Origin: Pseudomonadota bacterium
GTDB lineage: Bacteria > Pseudomonadota > Alphaproteobacteria > Sphingomonadales > Sphingomonadaceae
Assembly (NCBI GenBank): GCA_021849075.1
Contig: JAJZTH010000009.1
Span: 54,467-118,466, forward strand
Length of the DNA: 64,000 nt
Direction of reading: 5' to 3'
Notes under the pieces: model-generated
What the model saw: only the letters and a program-made list of their open reading frames with translations
The model's database searches: none
Told to the model about the DNA's origin: nothing
Shown: piece after piece, positions 1 through 9,667 of the stretch
How positions within the stretch are numbered: the stretch's first letter is position 1
Layout: each line of letters opens with the position of its first letter
Made by a program: the position numbers and the translations under genes

Positions 1-1
1 G

Positions 2-1486
2 CGCGAGATTCTCGATCTCGACGCCATGCTGTCCAAGGATCCTGCTCCTGAAAATATGGAGGAAGGCGCCGAGGATGATGATGGCGAGATCAGCGAAAAG
101 ACCGCCGGTCCCAGCTTCAAGGAAGAAGAAGAGCCGGAGGAGGAATCCGCCGACGGCGACGAGGATGAGGACGGCGCACCCCGCGCCCGCCGCAATGAGG
201 AAGAAGAGGAAGAGGACAACACCCTCTCCCTCGCCCAGATGGAAGAAACTCTCAAGCCGATGGCGCTTGAGAAGTTCGCGACCATCACCGAAATCTTCCG
301 GGCTTTCTCCAAGGCGCAGGAATCGCGCATGATCGCCATGGCCAATGGCGAACTGCTCAGCCAGAAGGCCGAGGATGATTATCAGGAACTGCGCGAAAGC
401 CTGACCGCAGAGGTCGAAAGCGTTCAGTTCCACCAGCAGAAGATCGAATATCTGGTCGATCAGCTCTATGCCTATAACCGGCGCCTGACCGCGCTGGGCG
501 GCCAGATGCTGCGTCTGGCCGAACGGCACAAGGTCAGCCGCAAGGATTTCCTGGATCGCTATGTCGGCAATGAATTGGACGACGCCTGGCTGGAAAAGGT
601 GCAGGGCCTCGACAAGAAATGGGCCGCCTTCGCCGCTGCCGAAGCGCGCGCGGTCGAGCGCATCCGCAACGAAGTGAGCGAAATCGCGCAGGCGACCGGC
701 ATGTCGCTTTCCGAATTCCGCCGCATCGTGAACATGGTGCAAAAGGGCGAGCGTGAAGCGCGCATCGCCAAGAAGGAAATGGTGGAGGCCAATCTGCGCC
801 TCGTCATCTCCATCGCCAAGAAGTACACGAACCGCGGCCTGCAATTCTTGGATCTCATTCAGGAAGGCAATATCGGCCTGATGAAGGCGGTCGATAAGTT
901 CGAATATCGTCGCGGCTACAAGTTCAGCACCTATGCGACCTGGTGGATCCGGCAGGCGATCACCCGTTCGATCGCGGATCAGGCGCGGACCATCCGCATC
1001 CCGGTCCACATGATCGAAACGATCAACAAGCTGGTCCGCACCAGCCGCCAGTTCCTGCATGAGCAGGGCCGTGAACCGACGCCGGAGGAAATGGCAGAAC
1101 GCCTGTCCATGCCGCTGGAGAAGGTGCGCAAGGTGATGAAGATCGCCAAGGAGCCGATCTCCCTCGAAACGCCGATCGGCGACGAGGAAGACAGCCATCT
1201 GGGCGACTTCATCGAGGACAAGAACGCCATCATCCCGGTGGACGCGGCCATTCAGGCGAACCTGAAGGAAACCGTCACGCGGGTTCTGGCGTCGCTTACT
1301 CCGCGCGAAGAGCGTGTGCTGCGCATGCGCTTTGGCATCGGCATGAACACCGACCATACGCTTGAGGAAGTGGGTCAGCAGTTCAGCGTGACCCGCGAAC
1401 GCATCCGTCAGATCGAGGCAAAGGCGCTGCGCAAGCTCAAGCACCCCTCGCGCTCGCGCAAGATGCGGTCCTTCCTCGATCAGTAA
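2..1486 (+). CDS. rpoD: RNA polymerase primary sigma factor RpoD (5' truncated by window)
   Basis: Housekeeping sigma-70 that directs RNA polymerase to most promoters. The reading frame is open to the first base (visible residues start [10 protein letters not shown]), so the true start lies upstream and about 494 C-terminal residues are seen. In order: a very acidic stretch (visible residues ~30-75, runs of Glu/Asp) in the non-conserved region typical of alphaproteobacterial RpoD; region 2 with [11 protein letters not shown] and [13 protein letters not shown] (core binding and -10 recognition/melting); region 3; region 4 with the helix-turn-helix [17 protein letters not shown] that reads the -35 box. 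It ends in SFLDQ. A strong hairpin follows the stop. Family identity is certain; only the N-terminus is missing. Confidence 0.98.
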   Translation, partial: REILDLDAMLSKDPAPENMEEGAEDDDGEISEKTAGPSFKEEEEPEEESADGDEDEDGAPRARRNEEEEEEDNTLSLAQMEETLKPMALEKFATITEIFRAFSKAQESRMIAMANGELLSQKAEDDYQELRESLTAEVESVQFHQQKIEYLVDQLYAYNRRLTALGGQMLRLAERHKVSRKDFLDRYVGNELDDAWLEKVQGLDKKWAAFAAAEARAVERIRNEVSEIAQATGMSLSEFRRIVNMVQKGEREARIAKKEMVEANLRLVISIAKKYTNRGLQFLDLIQEGNIGLMKAVDKFEYRRGYKFSTYATWWIRQAITRSIADQARTIRIPVHMIETINKLVRTSRQFLHEQGREPTPEEMAERLSMPLEKVRKVMKIAKEPISLETPIGDEEDSHLGDFIEDKNAIIPVDAAIQANLKETVTRVLASLTPREERVLRMRFGIGMNTDHTLEEVGQQFSVTRERIRQIEAKALRKLKHPSRSRKMRSFLDQ

Positions 1487-1529
1487 ATTTTAATGGATCG
1501 GTAAAGAGTAATTAACCATCCTTGACGGA

Positions 1530-1556
1530 AAAGGGCGGCTTTCACGGCCGCCCTTT
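1530..1556 (+). terminator. Rho-independent terminator of rpoD
   Basis: A perfect 10-bp stem (1530-1539 with 1547-1556) has a 7-nt loop. The 3' arm ends in TTT, so the U-tract is short. It lies 44 bp after the rpoD stop. Confidence 0.75.
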
Positions 1557-1640
1557 CTGATTCCGTAAACCACACGTTTACTCCGCCCCCCTATGTCTTG
1601 GCCTTCACCCCGCGCGTGCGGGGCAGTACAGGGGTCAGGC

Positions 1641-2321
1641 ATGAGCGAAGCGGCACCGCGATATCAATTTGGCGATATATCCCGCGTCCTTGAAGCGTTG
1701 GTCGCCACGGACGGCACCATATCCCATGCCTATGCCAACCGCGCCAGTACCGGCGTCTCGCGCGCAACCTTGCTGTCGCTCGCCGATCTGGCCGATGCGG
1801 CCTATTATCTCTGCCTGCTCCATGGCCGCCACCCCGGCGTCGTGGATCATGCCGCCACCCGGTCGGCCGACAATGCCGCGCGCCACTGGCTGATCGAGGC
1901 GGCGGACGGCTTCGCGCGCGAACGCGCCTATCTCACCCAGGTCACGGTCGCCGTTGGCCCTGCCCCCAGCACGGCGGGCCAAGCCGATTGCGAAACCGTC
2001 GTCAGCCAGCAACGCCATGCGCTCGACATGCTGGCCCAGTCCGACCGGCGCGGCTGCGCCATGGGCGCGGCCATGGCGCTGGTGCTCGACTGGCGCGCCG
2101 TGCGCCATGTCCTCGACATGGCGGCGATCCGCGCCGGCATCGAACCGCATGCCTGCGCCCTGCCCGACCGCGCCGCCACGCTGGCTGTCGCCCGTGAAAT
2201 CGGTGGGGACGACGCCATCGACCGCGCCATCCAGTTCGGCGCGCGCCAGTTGCTCAACCAGCATCGCGGTCTGTGGGATCTGCTTGCCGCCCGCGCCGAT
2301 GTGCGCACCCGCAACGGCTGA
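1641..2321 (+). CDS. Unrecognised 226-aa protein, probably cytoplasmic and helical
   Basis: Not recognised as a known family. The protein is Ala-rich and looks mostly helical, with no signal peptide or membrane segment. It contains the segments ISRVLEALVATDGTISHAYANR near the N-terminus and a C-terminal DLLAARADV. The ATG at 1641 is preferred over an in-frame ATG at 1593 because the first 16 residues from 1593 (Pro/Arg/Cys/Gly-rich) look non-coding and an AGGGG-like ribosome site lies just before 1641. It stands alone between the rpoD terminator and moxR. The GC-rich codon bias matches its neighbours. Function unknown. Confidence 0.75.
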   Translation: MSEAAPRYQFGDISRVLEALVATDGTISHAYANRASTGVSRATLLSLADLADAAYYLCLLHGRHPGVVDHAATRSADNAARHWLIEAADGFARERAYLTQVTVAVGPAPSTAGQADCETVVSQQRHALDMLAQSDRRGCAMGAAMALVLDWRAVRHVLDMAAIRAGIEPHACALPDRAATLAVAREIGGDDAIDRAIQFGARQLLNQHRGLWDLLAARADVRTRNG

Positions 2322-2394
2322 TCGCTTCACCCATTACCGATTGCGCCGCGCCGCCGCTTTGCCTAGTCGATGATGCAGGCAGCGGAGAGACGAT

Positions 2395-3240
2395 ATGCGC
2401 TTTGAAGGCACGCAGGATTATGTCGCCACCGACGATCTGAAGGTGGCGGTCAATGCCGCCGTGCTGCTGCGCCGCCCCTTGCTGGTGAAGGGAGAGCCGG
2501 GCACCGGCAAGACCGTCCTTGCGCAGGAAATCGCCCGGGCGCTGGACGCTCCGCTGATCGAATGGAACGTCAAATCCACGACAAAGGCGCATCAGGGCCT
2601 GTATGAATATGACGCCGTCGCCCGCCTGCGCGACGGACAATTGGGCGATCCGCGCGTCCATGAGATTTCCAACTATATTCGCAAGGGCAAGCTGTGGGAG
2701 GCGTTCACTTCGCCCCGCCTGCCCGTGCTACTGATCGACGAAATCGACAAGGCCGACATCGAATTTCCCAACGATCTGTTGCAGGAACTCGATCGCATGG
2801 CTTTCCACGTCTATGAAACCGGCGAGACGGTCGCCGCGGCCGAACGCCCGGTGGTGGTCATCACCTCCAACAATGAAAAGGAACTGCCCGACGCTTTTCT
2901 GCGCCGCTGTTTCTTCCACTATATCAAATTCCCCGACCGTGAGACGATGGAGCAGATCGTCGCCGTCCATTTCCCCGGCATCCAGAAAATCCTGGTCAGC
3001 CGCGCGATGGACATTTTCTACGACATTCGCGACGTGCCGGGCCTCAAGAAAAAGCCCAGCACCAGCGAATTGCTCGACTGGCTGAAACTGCTCCTGAACG
3101 AGGATATGCCCCTCGACGTCCTTCAGAATAGCGACCCCACCAAAGCGATCCCGCCCCTCCATGGCGCGCTGCTCAAGAATGAGCAGGACATCATGATGTT
3201 CGAACGCCTCGCCTTCATGGCGCGCCGGCAAGGACGGTAG
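2395..3240 (+). CDS. MoxR-family AAA+ ATPase
   Basis: A 281-aa AAA+ ATPase of the MoxR class, whose members act as chaperones that remodel or insert cofactors into partner complexes, usually with a von Willebrand factor A (VWA) protein. Walker A GEPGTGKT is at residues 33-40 and Walker B VLLIDEIDKAD at ~111-121. Sensor-type VVVITSNNEKELPDAFLRRC follows. The length fits the family. The likely VWA partner is at 6474-7649, separated by three genes. The cellular target is not evident from the sequence. Confidence 0.93.
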   Translation: MRFEGTQDYVATDDLKVAVNAAVLLRRPLLVKGEPGTGKTVLAQEIARALDAPLIEWNVKSTTKAHQGLYEYDAVARLRDGQLGDPRVHEISNYIRKGKLWEAFTSPRLPVLLIDEIDKADIEFPNDLLQELDRMAFHVYETGETVAAAERPVVVITSNNEKELPDAFLRRCFFHYIKFPDRETMEQIVAVHFPGIQKILVSRAMDIFYDIRDVPGLKKKPSTSELLDWLKLLLNEDMPLDVLQNSDPTKAIPPLHGALLKNEQDIMMFERLAFMARRQGR

Positions 3241-3302
3241 GAACAACCATTCAACCTCCGTTCGCTTCGAATGACATTTTTTTGCCGAGGAAGCATTTTC
3301 CC

Positions 3303-3716
3303 ATGCCCCACACCGCTGGTTGCCTCTGCGGCGCCGTCCGCATCACGATCGACGCGGAGCCTCTCGCCGCCCGCATGTGCTGGTGCCGCCTGTGCCAATA
3401 TCTGGGCGGCGGATCGGCCACGGTGAATGTCTGTTTCCCGGCCGAGCATGTGACGACCACTGGCGAGGTGCGCTGGCATGACAGTATCGCCGACAGCGGC
3501 AACGCCATGAAGCGCGGCTTCTGCCCAACCTGCGGCACGCCCCTGCTCAGCAAGGCCGAATCGCGCCCGCATTTGACCTTCATCCGCGCCGGCGCACTGG
3601 ATAATCCGTCGCTCCTCGGGCCACAGGCGGTCATCTGGACCAGTGCCGCCCCCGACTGGGCGCATCATGATCCCGATTTGCCCCATTATCCCGCCCAAAT
3701 GCCGCCCGTCGCCTGA
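3303..3716 (+). CDS. GFA / CENP-V fold zinc protein
   Basis: A 137-aa protein of the GFA family (glutathione-dependent formaldehyde-activating enzyme-like / CENP-V). Zinc ligands are visible as CLCGAV (Cys7, Cys9), CWCRLC (Cys26, 28, 31) and a later FCPTCGTPL. The family binds Zn; catalysis is proven for only a few members, so no substrate is assigned. The ATG at 3303 is chosen because AGGAAG lies 9 nt upstream; a TTG seven codons earlier has no such site. A half-copy of an intergenic palindrome (ACCTCCGTTCGCTTCGA) precedes the gene. Confidence 0.9.
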   Translation: MPHTAGCLCGAVRITIDAEPLAARMCWCRLCQYLGGGSATVNVCFPAEHVTTTGEVRWHDSIADSGNAMKRGFCPTCGTPLLSKAESRPHLTFIRAGALDNPSLLGPQAVIWTSAAPDWAHHDPDLPHYPAQMPPVA

Positions 3717-3809
3717 AAAATGGGATTGCGCCGCCGCGTTTAGTCTGTAGCCTCCCTGTCATAGTTCAAGGCCGCGCAAAGACGGTCTGGATCTGGAGAG
3801 GGATGCTGA

Positions 3810-4871
3810 ATGCCAAAGCGCGCCCAAATTGTCATTTCCGCCCTTCTGGCGCCTATGAGCCTGTGCATGGCCATGCCCGTACACGCAGCCGATGTAGAAT
3901 CCGCAACCGAAGCTTGGACGCCCACGCAAAGCGCGATCCGGGCCAATGCCGCCGGGATCAGCCTGCCCCAGACCGTCGCCGGTCTCTCGCTGGCCAAGAG
4001 CGGCGAAGCCTCCAGCGGCGGCCGCGCGGTCGACAATTATGCGCAATATCTCTCTGAGGACGGCGCCATTCAGGCGACCCTCTATGTCTATATGCCGACC
4101 TATGCCGACGCTTCGCTCGCCGCCTATATGACGGACAAGGCGATCATGGAGCGTTTCGGCAGCCAGACCCGCCGCACCGCCTATGCCAGCGCCCCTGCCG
4201 CTGGTCAGGCGGGTCGCGCCATCCGCGCCGTCTATGATCATGCCGCTGACGGCGCGCTCGTGACGGCGGCGGGCTTTGTCCATGCCGGGCGCTGGATCGC
4301 CAAGATCCGCATCACCGGCCCCAGCGATCGCCGCGCCGAAGTGCTGGCCGGTCTGGACGGCATGCTGTCCGGCCTCGCCTTCGATGACGCCGCTTCCCTG
4401 CACGCCACCGCCCCGGCCGCCTTCAGCGCCTGCCCGGCGGCTGAAACAGGCGACGCCCGCCTCGAAAAAGCGGAACCGGCCACCCCGTCCGCCCCGCTCG
4501 ATGTCCGCATCCCGCGGGAGGGCAAGGATGCGCTTTGCGTGCGCGGCGCCGTCACCACCGCCGATGGGCGCTACGACATGCTGCAACAGGCCGGCCGCAG
4601 CGACGGGCCGATCATCGTGCCGGTCGACGACAGCGGCACCGTCCTCGCCTTCGATCCATCAGCCGGTCAAGGCAATGACAGGGGCGGCTACAAGCTGTCG
4701 ATCCATATGGTCGGCCAGACCGATCTTTATGGCACCTATGACAAGGTGCCCAGCCCGCGCCAGATCGCCGCGATTATCGACGGTAAGGACGCCCAGACCG
4801 CACAGGCACAGAGCGTCGCCACCTATGCCGCCAATGGCGATGTAACGATGGAGGCCGTGCAGGGGCATTAA
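3810..4871 (+). CDS. Exported protein of unknown function (353 aa)
   Basis: The N-terminus has a clear Sec signal peptide (Lys/Arg, a hydrophobic stretch to about residue 25, then PVHA-AD), so the product is periplasmic or secreted. The mature part is rich in Ala, Asp and Tyr and includes SLAAYMTDKAIMERFG and GFVHAGRWIAKIRI. A single Cys pair (in FSACPAAE and DALCVRG) could form a disulfide. No enzyme motif or known family was recognised. It is monocistronic. Confidence 0.8.
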   Translation: MPKRAQIVISALLAPMSLCMAMPVHAADVESATEAWTPTQSAIRANAAGISLPQTVAGLSLAKSGEASSGGRAVDNYAQYLSEDGAIQATLYVYMPTYADASLAAYMTDKAIMERFGSQTRRTAYASAPAAGQAGRAIRAVYDHAADGALVTAAGFVHAGRWIAKIRITGPSDRRAEVLAGLDGMLSGLAFDDAASLHATAPAAFSACPAAETGDARLEKAEPATPSAPLDVRIPREGKDALCVRGAVTTADGRYDMLQQAGRSDGPIIVPVDDSGTVLAFDPSAGQGNDRGGYKLSIHMVGQTDLYGTYDKVPSPRQIAAIIDGKDAQTAQAQSVATYAANGDVTMEAVQGH

Positions 4872-4879
4872 CACAAATT

Positions 4880-4906
4880 CCGTTCGGGCTGAGCTTGTCG
4901 AAGCCC
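4880..4906. repeat. Intergenic palindrome half-site (GTTCGGGCTGAGC...GTCGAAG type)
   Basis: This 27-bp segment matches one arm of the inverted repeat at 7706-7782 with one or two differences. It lies in the convergent gap between the exported protein and the MCP-like gene. Such palindromic units are common between genes in sphingomonads. Confidence 0.7.
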
Positions 4907-4965
4907 TGCTCTTTTCTGGGCCGCCTGCCTACAGCGGGCGCTCGGGACGGAATCAAACAGCAATA

Positions 4966-6345
4966 TCAGATCAGATAGCCGACCTCATATAACCCCCAGC
5001 GCCGTCCCGCGAAGATCAGCGGCACGAATGCGCTGCGCAGCGCGCGGTAACGGCCTTCGCCCAGATCCTGCCGGTAGGTGAAGAGGAAAAAGTCCCCCTC
5101 TTCGTCCAGCGCACGCCGGGTCTGACTGTCCATGAAAATCTGCCGGTTGCGGGCATGTTCCATATTCCAGTCGCGCATGCCCGCTTGCTGCGGCTGGCTG
5201 CGCGCGCTGATATGAGTGGGCAGATATCCGTTCATGTCGAGCAAACAACAGCCCACGATCGCGCTGTCCTGCGCGGTATGGCGATCCAGCATCGGGCGCA
5301 GCATCGCATCGGCAAAGCGGGTGAAGCCATTCAGATATTGCACCGGGTCGGACCCGGCGATCGGGCGATAATCGGTGTCGAACAGGTCGGTCAGGCTCAA
5401 TTGCCCATCCACCATCGCCTGCTCGATCATGGCCGCAACCTCCTGCGCGCCATCCTCGGCCAGCGCGATATAGGGGCTGTTGCGCGTCTTTTGCGGCCCA
5501 TGGGCGGCGGTGTTGAGCATCGCATTGGCCATGCCCTCCAGCCCTTCCAGCTGCTCGCGCGCCACATCGACCCGCGCCGCGCTCTCACTCGATGAACGGC
5601 TGAACAGCCCCAGCCCCTGGCGCAGCGCCGTCACATCGCCATCGGCCGCGTCGGTACAAGTGACGATGGCCTCAGACCGGTCGCCAAATTGCGTCACCAG
5701 CGACGCGATTTCGGCCATGCTCAGGCGCAGCCGGTCGATATGGGTGCCAACGTCGCGCCCCCGCACGATGTTTGCCTCCACCCCGCCAATCAGCGCGCGA
5801 GCATCCCGGTCCAGCTGGCCCAGCTTGTCGCCCACCGATGCGGCGGATTCGCCTGCCTGCCCCGCCAGCCGCCTAATCTCGTCCGCTACCACGGCAAAGC
5901 CTTGCGTCGCCGCGCCGCCACGCGCTGCCTCGATCGCGGCGTTCACGCCCAGCAACCGCGTCTGTCGCGCGATCGCGCCCAGTTCTTCGGAAATGTCGCC
6001 GACCGCCTCGATCACCGTCAGGAACCGGCGCAGATGGTCCTCCAGCCCGGTGACATGCTCGACCAGCCCCGCCACTTCGCCCAGCGACAGGCCGATCACC
6101 TCATGCCCGTCCGCGACGATCCGCCCCGCCCGTCGCGCCGTCAGGCTCAGTTCCTGCGCGGCGGCGACGCTCTCACCCTGGCTGGCGGCCAGCGTGTTCA
6201 TATTCCGTTGCAGGTTCGCCAGCCGCGCCGAATCGCCCTGAATGCGCAAATTCAGTTCGCTCAGGAAACCGGCGGTTTCGCTGCACTGCAATGCGATGTC
6301 GCCTGACCTTTCCCCCAGGTCAGCCAACAAGTCCCTGTTTTCCAA
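4966..6345 (-). CDS. Soluble methyl-accepting chemotaxis-type protein with C-terminal sensory region
   Basis: A 459-aa chemoreceptor-like protein with no membrane segment. The MCP signalling hairpin is clear at residues ~120-165: QTRLLGVNAAIEAARGG, then GFAVVADEIRRLA. It is flanked by long helices (~40-280). After it comes a ~165-residue C-terminal region beginning NSPYIALAEDGAQEV and ending GRRWGLYEVGYLI, which resembles a Cache/PAS-like ligand domain. The order (signalling domain first, sensor last, no transmembrane helices) differs from classic receptors. It would act in the cytoplasm on CheA/CheW. No che genes are nearby. Confidence 0.88.
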   Translation of the reverse strand: MENRDLLADLGERSGDIALQCSETAGFLSELNLRIQGDSARLANLQRNMNTLAASQGESVAAAQELSLTARRAGRIVADGHEVIGLSLGEVAGLVEHVTGLEDHLRRFLTVIEAVGDISEELGAIARQTRLLGVNAAIEAARGGAATQGFAVVADEIRRLAGQAGESAASVGDKLGQLDRDARALIGGVEANIVRGRDVGTHIDRLRLSMAEIASLVTQFGDRSEAIVTCTDAADGDVTALRQGLGLFSRSSSESAARVDVAREQLEGLEGMANAMLNTAAHGPQKTRNSPYIALAEDGAQEVAAMIEQAMVDGQLSLTDLFDTDYRPIAGSDPVQYLNGFTRFADAMLRPMLDRHTAQDSAIVGCCLLDMNGYLPTHISARSQPQQAGMRDWNMEHARNRQIFMDSQTRRALDEEGDFFLFTYRQDLGEGRYRALRSAFVPLIFAGRRWGLYEVGYLI

Positions 6346-6473
6346 GCGCGCCCCACAAATCGATCAGGTCTGGATAGTGACGGATTAACCATGCGCTGCA
6401 ACACTTAATATTCGGACAACGGCGCGGTCGCACCGCGCTTGCATCGCCGCGCGCGCTGATCGACAAAGGGACC

Positions 6474-7649
6474 ATGCTGCTCAACTTCCTCGACGCGCTG
6501 CGCGCCGCCGGCATCAACGCCAGCATCAAGGAGCATCTGCTGCTGCTCGAAGCGCTCGACCGGGACGTCATCGCCCGCACGCCGCAGGATTTCTATTATC
6601 TCGCCCGCGCGACCTATGTGAAGGATGAAGGGCTGCTCGACCGCTTCGATCAGGTCTTTGCCAAAATATTCAAGGGCGTGCTCGATCAGGACAGGGTCGA
6701 AGCGGACATACCCGAGGAATGGCTGCGCCTCGTCGCCGAAAAATATCTGAGCGCCGAAGAGATGGAGAAGATCAAGTCGATCGGCGACTGGGACGAGATC
6801 ATGAAGACGTTGAAGGAGCGGCTGGAGGAACAGAAAGGGCGGCATCAGGGCGGCAATAAATGGATCGGCACCGGCGGCACCTCTCCCTTCGGCCATGGCG
6901 GCTATAATCCCGAAGGCGTCCGCATCGGCGGGGAAAGCCGCCACAAGCGCGCGATCAAAGTCTGGGAAAAGCGCGAATTCGCCAATCTCGACAACAGCAA
7001 GGAACTGGGCACCCGCAACATCAAGGTCGCGTTGCGCCGTCTGCGCCGCTTCGCGCGGGAGGGTGCGGCGGACGAACTGGACCTGGAAGCAACCATTCGC
7101 GGCACCGCGCGGCAGGGCTGGCTCGATATCCGCATGCGGCCTGAACGCCATAATGCGGTGAAATTGCTGCTCTTCCTCGACGTCGGCGGATCGATGGACC
7201 CGTTCATTACCCTGTGCGAGGAACTCTTCTCCGCTGCGACCGGCGAATTCAAGAATCTGGAATTTTTCTACTTCCACAATTGCCTGTATGAAGGCGTGTG
7301 GAAGGATAATCGCCGCCGCTTTTCGGAGCGCACGCCAACCTGGGACATTCTCCACAAATATGGCCATGATTATAAGGTGATCTTCGTCGGCGACGCGGCG
7401 ATGAGTCCCTATGAGATCAGCCATCCGGGCGGATCGGTCGAACATATGAATGAGGAAGCCGGCGCCGTCTGGCTTCAGCGCGTCGTCCACACCTATCCCG
7501 CGGCCATCTGGCTTAACCCGGCCGCACAGGCGCATTGGGGCTATAGCCAGTCGACCAGTATGATCCGCGACCTGATGAACGACCGCATGTACCCGCTCAC
7601 CATCACAGGCATCGATGCCGCCATGCGGGAACTGACGCGCAAACGATAA
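6474..7649 (+). CDS. VWA-domain protein, CoxE-like
   Basis: A 391-aa protein of the CoxE/VWA family that normally works with a MoxR ATPase. An N-terminal helical part (LLNFLDALRAAGINASIKEHLLLL) is followed by a charged Gly-rich linker (~120-150) and a VWA domain from about residue 225. The metal site is FLDVGGSMDP, i.e. DxGxS at Asp236 instead of the textbook DxSxS, as seen in CoxE-type proteins. The partner MoxR is at 2395-3240. The ATG at 6474 gives a family-like N-terminus. Confidence 0.92.
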   Translation: MLLNFLDALRAAGINASIKEHLLLLEALDRDVIARTPQDFYYLARATYVKDEGLLDRFDQVFAKIFKGVLDQDRVEADIPEEWLRLVAEKYLSAEEMEKIKSIGDWDEIMKTLKERLEEQKGRHQGGNKWIGTGGTSPFGHGGYNPEGVRIGGESRHKRAIKVWEKREFANLDNSKELGTRNIKVALRRLRRFAREGAADELDLEATIRGTARQGWLDIRMRPERHNAVKLLLFLDVGGSMDPFITLCEELFSAATGEFKNLEFFYFHNCLYEGVWKDNRRRFSERTPTWDILHKYGHDYKVIFVGDAAMSPYEISHPGGSVEHMNEEAGAVWLQRVVHTYPAAIWLNPAAQAHWGYSQSTSMIRDLMNDRMYPLTITGIDAAMRELTRKR

Positions 7650-8012
7650 GGCAAATATATCGGACGAGAAGGCAGCGCCAAATTCAGCGAAAACGGCACT
7701 TGCACCCGTTCGCCCTGAGCGTGTCGAAGGGCCGTACGTCTTGAAGAACAAGACGGGGCTTCGACAGGCTCAGCCCGAACGGTTCTCATTGAAGGCTCAA
7801 TGCTCTGGTCCCCTCCCGTCTACGGAAGGGTCATGAAGCTTACGTGCGCAGCGCGTCAGTCGAAGGGGGGTGGGCCATTGCGACGTCCAGCCCCCGCCAG
7901 ACAATCCATCCCCCTTACATCTTGCGACAAAATCGACCCGGCTCTGGCACAATCCTGCGACAGGCGACTTCTACTCCTTGGTCCATCGAAAGAGGAAGAA
8001 GGAGAAGTCGCC
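7650..8012. other. Gene-free stretch of 363 bp
   Basis: It holds the palindromic repeat at 7706-7782 and a purine/pyrimidine-rich segment (CCCCTCCCGTC...GAAGGGGGGTGGG) that resembles other intergenic repeats. The last ~40 bp carry the ribosome site of the next gene. No confident promoter was identified. Confidence 0.6.
7706..7782. repeat. Intergenic inverted repeat (REP-like)
   Basis: Arms 7706-7731 and 7757-7782 are inverted copies (CCGTTCG..CTGAGC.TGTCGAAG) with few mismatches around a 25-bp centre. The sequence matches the half-site at 4880-4906. Confidence 0.8.
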
Positions 8013-8345
8013 ATGAACCGGATCACCACCCTGATCGCCGCTGCCGCCGCCACGCTGGCCCTCGCCACCCCCATGGCCGCCAGCGCCGCCCCCTGGCAGA
8101 CCATCAACGCACGTCAGGCGCGCATCGACGCCCGCATCGATCAGGGCGTGCGCTCGGGCGCGCTCAATCGCAACGAAGCCTATCGCCTGCGCGCCGATTT
8201 CCGCGCCCTGTCGGCCCGCGAAGCCGATTATCGCCGCTCTGGCGGCCTCAGCTATCGGGAGCGCGCCGACCTCGACCGCCGCTTCGACGCCTTGAGCGCG
8301 CGGGTGAAGGTGCAAAAGCATGATCGCCAGCATCGCGGCTGGTAA
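8013..8345 (+). CDS. Small exported helical protein (110 aa)
   Basis: Signal peptide MNRITTLIAAAAATLALATP... with cleavage after ASA. The mature ~85 residues are Arg/Asp/Ala-rich with heptad-like helices (INARQARIDARIDQGVRSG, YRERADLDRRFDALSARV) and end in KHDRQHRGW. It is probably a periplasmic helical-hairpin protein; the function is unknown. The ATG at 8013 is chosen over longer upstream readings because GAAGAAGGAGAAG sits just before it and the signal peptide begins there. It is followed by a strong terminator. Confidence 0.82.
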   Translation: MNRITTLIAAAAATLALATPMAASAAPWQTINARQARIDARIDQGVRSGALNRNEAYRLRADFRALSAREADYRRSGGLSYRERADLDRRFDALSARVKVQKHDRQHRGW

Positions 8346-8353
8346 GGTAAAAG

Positions 8354-8382
8354 GGCGGCCCGCTATCCTATAGCGGGCCGCC
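8354..8382 (+). terminator. Strong hairpin terminator
   Basis: A perfect 13-bp GC-rich stem (8354-8366 with 8370-8382) has a 3-nt loop, 8 bp after the stop codon. The T-tract is weak. Confidence 0.75.
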
Positions 8383-8526
8383 TTGCTATGATGCGCATGC
8401 CCCCTTTCCGATAGGATCAGGCCCGCGCAACAAAATGTCTGATCCGGCGGGAAATATGCGAAGTTAAAGCATTTTGAAGTCCTCTGGCACAGAGGACAGC
8501 TCGCAAAATGCGGAAACCAAAAGGCG

Positions 8527-9612
8527 TTAAGCTTGGAACAATGCTCCGCCCGTCATCGCTTCGGGCACGCCGGTCGTGCCCGGAAAGCTGATCGGCAGTT
8601 CTTTCAGATGCCGCACCGCCATATAGGCGAAACCCTGCGCCTCCAGCGCATCGCCATCCCATCCCAAAGCGTCGACGCTCAACACTTCGGCCCCTGTCCG
8701 CTCCGCCAGCATCGCCATCAGCGTCGCGTTATGCCGCCCGCCGCCCGCGACATGGATTTGCGCCGGCCGCTCCGGCAAATGCTCCACGCCGCGCGCCACC
8801 GCCGCCGCGGTGAAGGCCGTCAGCGTCGCCGCGCCATCCTCCAGGCTCAGGCCCTGCGCCGCCGCTATGCTGAATTGTTCGCGATCGATGCTCTTGGGCG
8901 GCGGCGCTGCAAACCACGGATCGGCCATCATCGCCGCCAGCCGCGCTTCATCCACCTTGCCGCGCGCCGCACACGCCCCACCCGCATCATAGGCCGCGTC
9001 GCCATGGGTCTGCATCCAGTTGTCGATCAGCCCGCTCGCCATGCCGGTGTCGAACGCGATCAGCGTGCCGTCCGACCCGATAAAGGTGATGTTCGCCACC
9101 CCGCCCAGGTTCAGCACCCCCGCCGGCTTTACCAGCCCATCGGCCAGCGCCCGGTGATAGACAGGCATCAGCGGCGCGCCCTGCCCGCCAGCGGCCACAT
9201 CCGCGCTGCGCAGGTCTGCGACGACATCGATGCCGAACGCCCCGGCCAGTCCCGCGCCATCGCCAATCTGCCAGGTCCATCCCCATTCGGGCCGGTGCGC
9301 CACGGTATGGCCGTGAAAGCCGATCACGCCCACATCCTGCGCAATATGCCCGCTGCGCCCCAGCAGGTCGGCCACCGCCTGCACATGCCGTTCGGTCAGT
9401 TCCGCCTCGACCGACGCGATCAGCGGTTCAAAACCGGGCTTCTCCATCCCCATCGCCCGCTGGCACGCTTCGGCCAACCGCAGGCGGAAACCGTCATCAT
9501 ATGCCATGGCATGGAAAGCGACCGGCGTCACCACGCCCTCGCCATCGGTTTCGATCAAGGCCGCGTCGATCCCGTCGCGCGATGTGCCGGACATCAGACC
9601 GATTGCTAGCAT
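8527..9612 (-). CDS. anmK: Anhydro-N-acetylmuramic acid kinase AnmK
   Basis: A 361-aa kinase that phosphorylates and opens 1,6-anhydro-MurNAc to MurNAc-6-P in cytoplasmic cell-wall recycling. The N-terminal phosphate-binding motif [15 protein letters not shown] is present, with [34 protein letters not shown] and [13 protein letters not shown] further on, all diagnostic of AnmK. The start is placed at MLAIGLMSG (9612) because the upstream codons have no family counterpart. It is divergent from tyrS, the usual arrangement in this group, across a 55-bp gap. Confidence 0.96.
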   Translation of the reverse strand: MLAIGLMSGTSRDGIDAALIETDGEGVVTPVAFHAMAYDDGFRLRLAEACQRAMGMEKPGFEPLIASVEAELTERHVQAVADLLGRSGHIAQDVGVIGFHGHTVAHRPEWGWTWQIGDGAGLAGAFGIDVVADLRSADVAAGGQGAPLMPVYHRALADGLVKPAGVLNLGGVANITFIGSDGTLIAFDTGMASGLIDNWMQTHGDAAYDAGGACAARGKVDEARLAAMMADPWFAAPPPKSIDREQFSIAAAQGLSLEDGAATLTAFTAAAVARGVEHLPERPAQIHVAGGGRHNATLMAMLAERTGAEVLSVDALGWDGDALEAQGFAYMAVRHLKELPISFPGTTGVPEAMTGGALFQA

Positions 9613-9667
9613 GATCGAAAACTCCACCTCTTTTACAGTCGCTGTCCCAATGCTACAGGCGCGCGCC

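Noticed and set aside
7541..7789. Minus-strand ORF with VRAEPVEA...LRHAQGER
   Set aside because: This is the translation of the REP-like palindrome, a well-known annotation artefact.
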